9,739 nt of DNA from Flavobacteriaceae bacterium UBA2765 (GTDB lineage: Bacteria > Bacteroidota > Bacteroidia > Flavobacteriales > Flavobacteriaceae): NCBI GenBank assembly GCA_002352665.1, contig DEIV01000109.1, positions 1 to 9,739 of the forward strand, read 5' to 3'. The position numbers and the translations under genes are program-made. A model generated the notes under the pieces. That model ran no database searches. It was not told the origin of the DNA and saw nothing but the letters and a program-made list of their open reading frames with translations. Shown here one piece after another: positions 6,682-9,739 of the stretch (positions are counted from its first letter, which is position 1; each line of letters opens with the position of its first letter).

Positions 6682-7085
6682 AATTTTTTTTCCTTTACAG
6701 TTTTTATCATTTTTGCTGTATGAACAATAGTTATATCCCAAGCTTCTTTAATCTTACCATCAATAATACACCACACAACAACGGCATCAATCTCCATTGG
6801 TTTGCCTCCTAGTGACAACCTATCTTTAACATGTGTGATGACTAGTTCATCTCCCATAGGAAAAATGGATATAGGATTTACCACAAAGGAACCACTAGTA
6901 CGACCTGCTATTTTTTGGAAGAAATCCGTTAAACCTGAGAGGCCGAAATAGTCTCCTTCTAACTCGGAGAGCTCCGGGTTAATATAGTGCCAAACGAAAT
7001 TTTTGGCTAACACCTCAGCCAAAGTTTCGGGATTTGCGGGATTGAACCTCTTTAAAATACTGATATTTGGATGTTCTTTATGCAT
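6678..7085 (-). CDS. SnoaL/NTF2-like protein
   Basis: 135 residues, the usual size of the cone-shaped NTF2-like fold. Features: N-terminal helix (SILKRFNPANPETLAEVLAK-like, about 9-28), VWHYINPE (31-38), GDYFGLSGLTDFFQKIAG (44-61), then strands FVVNPISIFPMGDELVITHVKDRLSL and VVVWCIIDGKIKEAWDI (102-119). The W-D pair at the last strand (Trp116, Asp117) is the common SnoaL end motif. Members isomerise or cyclise small molecules, hydrolyse epoxides or merely bind ligands, so the reaction cannot be stated. It is the first gene of the operon, and its TGA overlaps the GNAT start. The pocket would suit a hydrophobic substrate, consistent with the CrtI-type enzyme two genes further on. There is no signal peptide, so it is probably cytosolic. 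Confidence 0.82.
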   Translation of the reverse strand: MHKEHPNISILKRFNPANPETLAEVLAKNFVWHYINPELSELEGDYFGLSGLTDFFQKIAGRTSGSFVVNPISIFPMGDELVITHVKDRLSLGGKPMEIDAVVVWCIIDGKIKEAWDITIVHTAKMIKTVKEKKL

Positions 7086-7113
7086 GATATTAATTTTTGA
7101 CTATGTGCTTTTT

Positions 7114-7134
7114 AGAATGAATTGCCTTCATTCT
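7114..7134. promoter_or_regulatory. Perfect 8-bp dyad upstream of the redox operon
   Basis: AGAATGAA (7114-7121) and TTCATTCT (7127-7134) are perfect complements around the 5-base centre TTGCC. The dyad begins 29 bases upstream of the SnoaL-like start codon. Its compact 21-base symmetry fits an operator for a dimeric regulator of the four-gene operon, or an mRNA leader hairpin. No T tract follows it on either strand, so it is not a terminator. Confidence 0.45.
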
Positions 7135-7255
7135 CTGCTCGTTTAAAAAAGACGATTGAACAGAGTGAAAAAAAAAGTTATAGTTTTCATTAGTATTAAG
7201 TTTTTGATTTGAACACTGAATATACTATCTATCAGTTATTTAAACAATGATATAA

Positions 7256-7378
7256 ATCATAAAACACTTTTTTAAGATTCCTATTCCTAAATGGATATGG
7301 TGGCAAATAGCATTAGTAATAACAACAATTATTATTGCACTTAGAATTGAATTGAATGATGAAACTATTGAATTTTGA
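7256..7378 (+). pseudogene. Decayed membrane-segment reading frame
   Basis: An open plus-strand frame of 40 codons has protein-like content: KIPIPKWIWWQIALVI, then TTIIIALRIELNDETIEF and TGA at 7376-7378. That gives a tryptophan-rich lead, one hydrophobic helix and an acidic tail, unusual for random AT-rich DNA. It has no start codon in frame; an ATG at 7247 lies in frame but is separated by a TAA at 7253-7255. Reading past the TGA gives a further 14 sense codons before another TGA at 7421. It may be the broken remnant of a small membrane protein or of the end of a larger one. It is the only plus-strand coding signal in the window. Chance is possible. Confidence 0.3.
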
Positions 7379-7469
7379 CAGCGTTTTTTAAGTTCTGGTC
7401 TGGATAAATTATATTTTCTTTGACTTATGTAGTCTTTATTCAGGATCAGTCATATTAAAGCTAAACGTT

Positions 7470-7528
7470 TTGCATTGGTTAGTTGCGTGTTTAAGCACAT
7501 AATTTAGCAAATAAAAACACGAATGCAA
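7470..7528. repeat. Nested inverted repeat in the intergenic gap
   Basis: Outer arms TTGCATT (7470-7476) and AATGCAA (7522-7528) are perfect complements, as are inner arms CGTGTTT (7486-7492) and AAACACG (7515-7521). The two right arms are contiguous, while the left arms are separated by 9 bases, so folding gives a 14-bp stem with a one-sided bulge and a 22-base loop. ACACGAATG (7517-7525) matches ACACGAACG at 14-22 at 8 of 9 bases. The asymmetric bulged stem recalls integron attC sites, but I find no proper GTTRRRY end, so I do not call it one. It is probably a dispersed intergenic repeat. Confidence 0.5.
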
Positions 7529-7627
7529 TACTGATAAATATTCGGATTTGAGGACTTTTATAAGTAGGCAAGAGCAAAGCAATTAATTATACATAGGGTT
7601 GAGGGTTCGTTTTTTTTTTGCTGGTAT

Positions 7628-8512
7628 TTAGTTTTCCATATACTTGTCTAAGTATCCACTTGTTTCAAGAAACCCCATCGGGTCTTTAATATTTAAAATG
7701 ATATTTATAGCTTGTTTCTTGTCTGTTTGTTTTTCGAAATACGCTTGAGTTATCTTGTACCCAATCCAATAACCTAAGTCGTTTGGGCGATTGTCCTTTC
7801 CACTAGTTTCATAAAGCCAATCCTTATAATTTTTCTTCTTCATTACCTTCACAAACTCAATGCAAAGTTCTTTTTCATTTTCGTTACCATAATTGAACGG
7901 AACCATATTTATATGCTTGCCCGAAATCAATTCTCCGATAAAATCAGCACTCCCTTCAATTATTGATTGTTTTAGAAGATTATCTTTTCCCTCGATTCTT
8001 TGTTGATAATGTATAAGTTCGTGAGAAACTAAACCAGTTAATCCATTCAAGTCCTGCATTTTTTCAGAACCTATCAAAAGTCCATTGTCCGTTATTGTTC
8101 CTCCAGATGTAAATATTCCAACAACAAAATAAACAGGTGGGAACTTTGCGATTGGATACCAATTTTTCATTTTGGTATAAGCTTCTATAATTTCCGTTTC
8201 TTTTCCACTTAAACTATCTAAAATGTTCCTTGATTTTAAATAATCTTCTTTTCTTTTCTTGACAGTCTTGTACAATTTTTTTGAGTCTAAAAAAAAACCA
8301 ACTATTGGACTAAAACCTTCTGAAGCATTATTAATGTAGTCATCAAACGGATTTTTAGATGATTTTTCCATTTTATCAAATGCCTCCCAGAATCTTTCAA
8401 AATCTTCCGTAATAAATTTTGCTTCTAAGGGGTTTTCTGCAAATTTTTCTTGTCCATTAACATTGGTTAGTGTTACAAAAAGGAAAATCAATATTATTAG
8501 TATATTTTTCAT
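7628..8512 (-). CDS. Secreted HExxH zinc metalloprotease
   Basis: 294 residues. The N-terminus is a signal peptide: MKN, a hydrophobic core to about residue 16, and a probable cleavage site near VNGQ (18-21). HELIH (164-168) is the zinc motif, with His164 and His168 as ligands and Glu165 as the base. EGSAD (186-190), 18 residues on, carries Glu186 in position for the third ligand, which places it among gluzincins. Nearby LLIGSEKM (145-152) forms the edge strand typical of the fold. The arrangement is reminiscent of the DUF2268 predicted protease group and GldB-like proteins of this phylum, but I am unsure of the exact family. C-terminal residues 244-292 are mainly helical (NDLGYWIGYKITQAYFE). 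It lies 94 bases after the AraC-type gene, with an inverted repeat in between. Confidence 0.82.
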   Translation of the reverse strand: MKNILIILIFLFVTLTNVNGQEKFAENPLEAKFITEDFERFWEAFDKMEKSSKNPFDDYINNASEGFSPIVGFFLDSKKLYKTVKKRKEDYLKSRNILDSLSGKETEIIEAYTKMKNWYPIAKFPPVYFVVGIFTSGGTITDNGLLIGSEKMQDLNGLTGLVSHELIHYQQRIEGKDNLLKQSIIEGSADFIGELISGKHINMVPFNYGNENEKELCIEFVKVMKKKNYKDWLYETSGKDNRPNDLGYWIGYKITQAYFEKQTDKKQAINIILNIKDPMGFLETSGYLDKYMEN

Positions 8513-8517
8513 AAAGT

Positions 8518-8570
8518 TGTTTTAAAAGACAAATAAATGAAAATTTAACCTTTTAATTGTCTTTAAAACA
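8518..8570. promoter_or_regulatory. Long inverted repeat just upstream of the metalloprotease
   Basis: TGTTTTAAAAGACAA (8518-8532) and TTGTCTTTAAAACA (8557-8570) are complementary over 14 pairs with a single one-base bulge, around a 24-base centre. The near arm ends six bases upstream of the metalloprotease start codon (8512), so a hairpin in the mRNA could hide the start region; alternatively the arms are two half-sites for a regulator. No exact TAnnTTTG promoter is seen in this spacer. Confidence 0.5.
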
Positions 8571-8580
8571 TAAGTAGGAC

Positions 8581-8602
8581 GTCCAAAAACGTGTTTCTGG
8601 AC
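8581..8602 (-). terminator. Stem-loop after the AraC-type gene
   Basis: GTCCA (8581-8585) pairs with TGGAC (8598-8602), and AAAC (8587-8590) with GTTT (8593-8596), with one mismatch, giving 9 of 10 possible pairs (the tight loop will open the innermost ones). It starts five bases after the AraC-type stop. Also, GGACGTCC (8577-8584) is a perfect palindrome overlapping it. No strong T run follows on the minus strand, so termination is uncertain, and an operator role is possible. Confidence 0.35.
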
Positions 8603-8606
8603 ATGT

Positions 8607-9686
8607 TTATCTTTTTAGAAAACTTGATGGATTTTTTCCTGTAGTAGCTTTGAAGATACTATTGAAAGAAGATTTTGAATTGAAACCAGATTCCATTGCA
8701 ATACCAATAAGCGTTTTGTTACTTTCTTTTGGGTCGTTAATTCGTTCAATTACATCTGCAACTCTAAAAGAATTCACATACGAGGTAAAAGTAGTATTAT
8801 GATAAGAGTTGATGATTCCTGAAACATACCGTTCTGGTAAATGAAGTCTAGAAGCTACTTCTTTTATTGATAATTTTTGTTGAATGTAAATTTTTTCATT
8901 TTCAAAAAGAGTATTCAGTCTTTTTAGTTCTTTTTCATCATCATATTGAGAAAATTTTTCCTTGATTATTTCAGCTTTTAATACTTTTGGAATATTAAAA
9001 AATGATGGCTGAAAATAACCAATATAACCAAGTACAAATAGAAACAGTAATAGAATTATTTCTACAACAATAAAGACTTTAAAATTAAAAATTGTAATTA
9101 ATAACCAAAATAGTGTCAAGGAAAAAAAAACAAGAAAAAATATATAAAGTTTAGAAGTTTGTAGAAATTTGTTTTTTGCTATTGGCATTTTTTTTAGACG
9201 TTTGTTTAGCCTATTTAGCTCTTTTACAAAAAAGATTAGAACTAAAACCATAGTAATTATAGGTACTATTTCAGTCAAAGTATACCAAAACGAATTCTCT
9301 ATTAATTGGTAATTTGTTCTTAATAATCTATTAGAATAAAATGAAAATAATTCTGTTGTTATTTCAATTATGGTCGGTATGAAAAAAATAGAATATTTAG
9401 GTTTAAGCTGAAACGTAGGTTGTGTATTTAATTTCACAAATAACCATAAGGCTGGTGGAAGAGATAAATAAGAACCAAATACCCAAAAAGGAAAGGCATT
9501 TTCTAAACTATGATATGATGCTCTCATTCCCCAAATGTTTAATATTTCTAATGTAATCACGGTAGTTATTATACCCAAGAAAAAACTTGAATAGTTTTTC
9601 TTTAATATTGAGGAAATCAAGGCAAAACTTAACAATAGCCCTTGTCCAGAAACTAATAAAAGTATAATTTGTTCAAAGGTTTTCAT
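8607..9686 (-). CDS. Seven-helix membrane AraC-family regulator
   Basis: 359 residues. The first ~228 form about seven hydrophobic helices (roughly 5-27, 34-54, 68-86, 98-113, 134-154, 179-200, 203-226), with an aromatic/basic loop RLLRTNY near 120. A cytosolic linker (about 230-265, rich in Lys and Glu) follows. The C-terminal 95 residues are an AraC/XylS DNA-binding domain: SIKEVASRLHLPERYVSGII (273-292) is the first helix-turn-helix, and IGIAMESGFNSKSSFNSIF (327-345) with TTGKNPSSFLK (348-358) matches the AraC signature. Such membrane-bound AraC proteins are frequent in Flavobacteriia; they are thought to sense an external or membrane signal and act on nearby genes. The signal here is unknown. 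Its likely nearby target is the metalloprotease gene, given the inverted repeats between them. The ATG at 9686 is preceded by ATTAAAG. Confidence 0.9.
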   Translation of the reverse strand: MKTFEQIILLLVSGQGLLLSFALISSILKKNYSSFFLGIITTVITLEILNIWGMRASYHSLENAFPFWVFGSYLSLPPALWLFVKLNTQPTFQLKPKYSIFFIPTIIEITTELFSFYSNRLLRTNYQLIENSFWYTLTEIVPIITMVLVLIFFVKELNRLNKRLKKMPIAKNKFLQTSKLYIFFLVFFSLTLFWLLITIFNFKVFIVVEIILLLFLFVLGYIGYFQPSFFNIPKVLKAEIIKEKFSQYDDEKELKRLNTLFENEKIYIQQKLSIKEVASRLHLPERYVSGIINSYHNTTFTSYVNSFRVADVIERINDPKESNKTLIGIAMESGFNSKSSFNSIFKATTGKNPSSFLKR

Positions 9687-9739
9687 CTTTAATATATCTT
9701 ATCTATTTTTTAGGTGGTTTTGTTAAATGACACCCAACG

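Larger units (their letters stand above)
7086..7627. other. 542-base gap without an intact gene
   Basis: Neither strand has an acceptable gene here. From left to right it contains a perfect operator-like dyad (7114-7134), smaller complementary pairs at 7139-7155 and 7133-7165, a plus-strand reading frame that looks like the remains of a membrane-protein gene (7256-7378), a nested inverted repeat (7470-7528), and a run of T (7610-7619) next to the metalloprotease stop. For the SnoaL-led operon I find no exact -7 match; TAACTTTT (7180-7173 on the minus strand) misses one base and has no TTG at the right distance, so the promoter is not located. Confidence 0.6.

Noticed and set aside
6682..6741. 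TTG start at 6741 giving a longer GNAT protein
   Set aside because: It would overlap the SnoaL-like gene by 64 bases; the ATG at 6681 has AGGA upstream and the typical ATGA overlap.
7600..7620. GGGTTGAGGGTTCG followed by a T run as an intrinsic terminator
   Set aside because: The repeats are direct, not inverted, so no stem forms, and the T run is on the strand opposite the transcribed genes' sense.
9732..9738. ACCCAAC at the right edge fits the integron attC end pattern RYYYAAC
   Set aside because: A seven-base degenerate match at a window edge is common by chance, and no GTTRRRY partner or integrase is visible.

Overview
The window looks like AT-rich chromosomal DNA of a Bacteroidota member, most likely class Flavobacteriia. 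Reasons: stretches of about 22-38% GC in many lines; almost no strong Shine-Dalgarno sequences; good matches to the Bacteroidota promoter pattern TTG-N(~20)-TAnnTTTG; and family types common in that group (2TM-domain protein, seven-helix membrane AraC regulator, short Crp/Fnr regulator, beta-barrel-like exported protein). All eleven genes I accept lie on the minus strand, so transcription runs from high to low coordinates. I see no rRNA, tRNA, CRISPR array, transposase, integrase or phage gene.

Region by region, in transcription order. (1) 9686-8607: a membrane-bound AraC-type regulator. It is followed, after a spacer with two inverted repeats, by (2) 8512-7628, a secreted HELIH zinc metalloprotease. 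(3) 7627-7086: a 542-base gap with no intact gene. It holds a nested inverted repeat resembling a dispersed intergenic element (7470-7528), a short decayed-looking plus-strand reading frame for a membrane segment (7256-7378), and a perfect 8-bp dyad (7114-7134) just upstream of the next operon. (4) 7085-3543: a tight four-gene operon of a SnoaL/NTF2-like protein, a GNAT acetyltransferase with a YoaP-like tail, a CrtI/RetSat-type flavoprotein with an extra ferredoxin-reductase-like barrel at its C-terminus, and a HemG-like flavodoxin. The first three genes are joined by ATGA stop/start overlaps. (5) 3362-3096: a small 2TM protein with a very good promoter; a 60-base inverted repeat separates it from the redox operon. 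(6) 2852-2277: a Crp/Fnr-type regulator with its own promoter and a dyad in its leader. (7) 2186-52: a three-gene operon of a beta-barrel-like exported protein, a class I methyltransferase and a two-lobed retropepsin-like lipoprotein.

The most interesting unit is the redox operon. I infer that the flavodoxin and the fused flavin-barrel domain supply or remove electrons for a reaction of the CrtI-type domain on a hydrophobic polyene or lipid-like substrate, with the SnoaL-like and GNAT-YoaP proteins acting on the same pathway. This rests on gene order, translational coupling and domain content only; the substrate cannot be read from the sequence. The first bases of the window and the element at 7470-7528 share a similar motif, which suggests a dispersed repeat family in the intergenic DNA.
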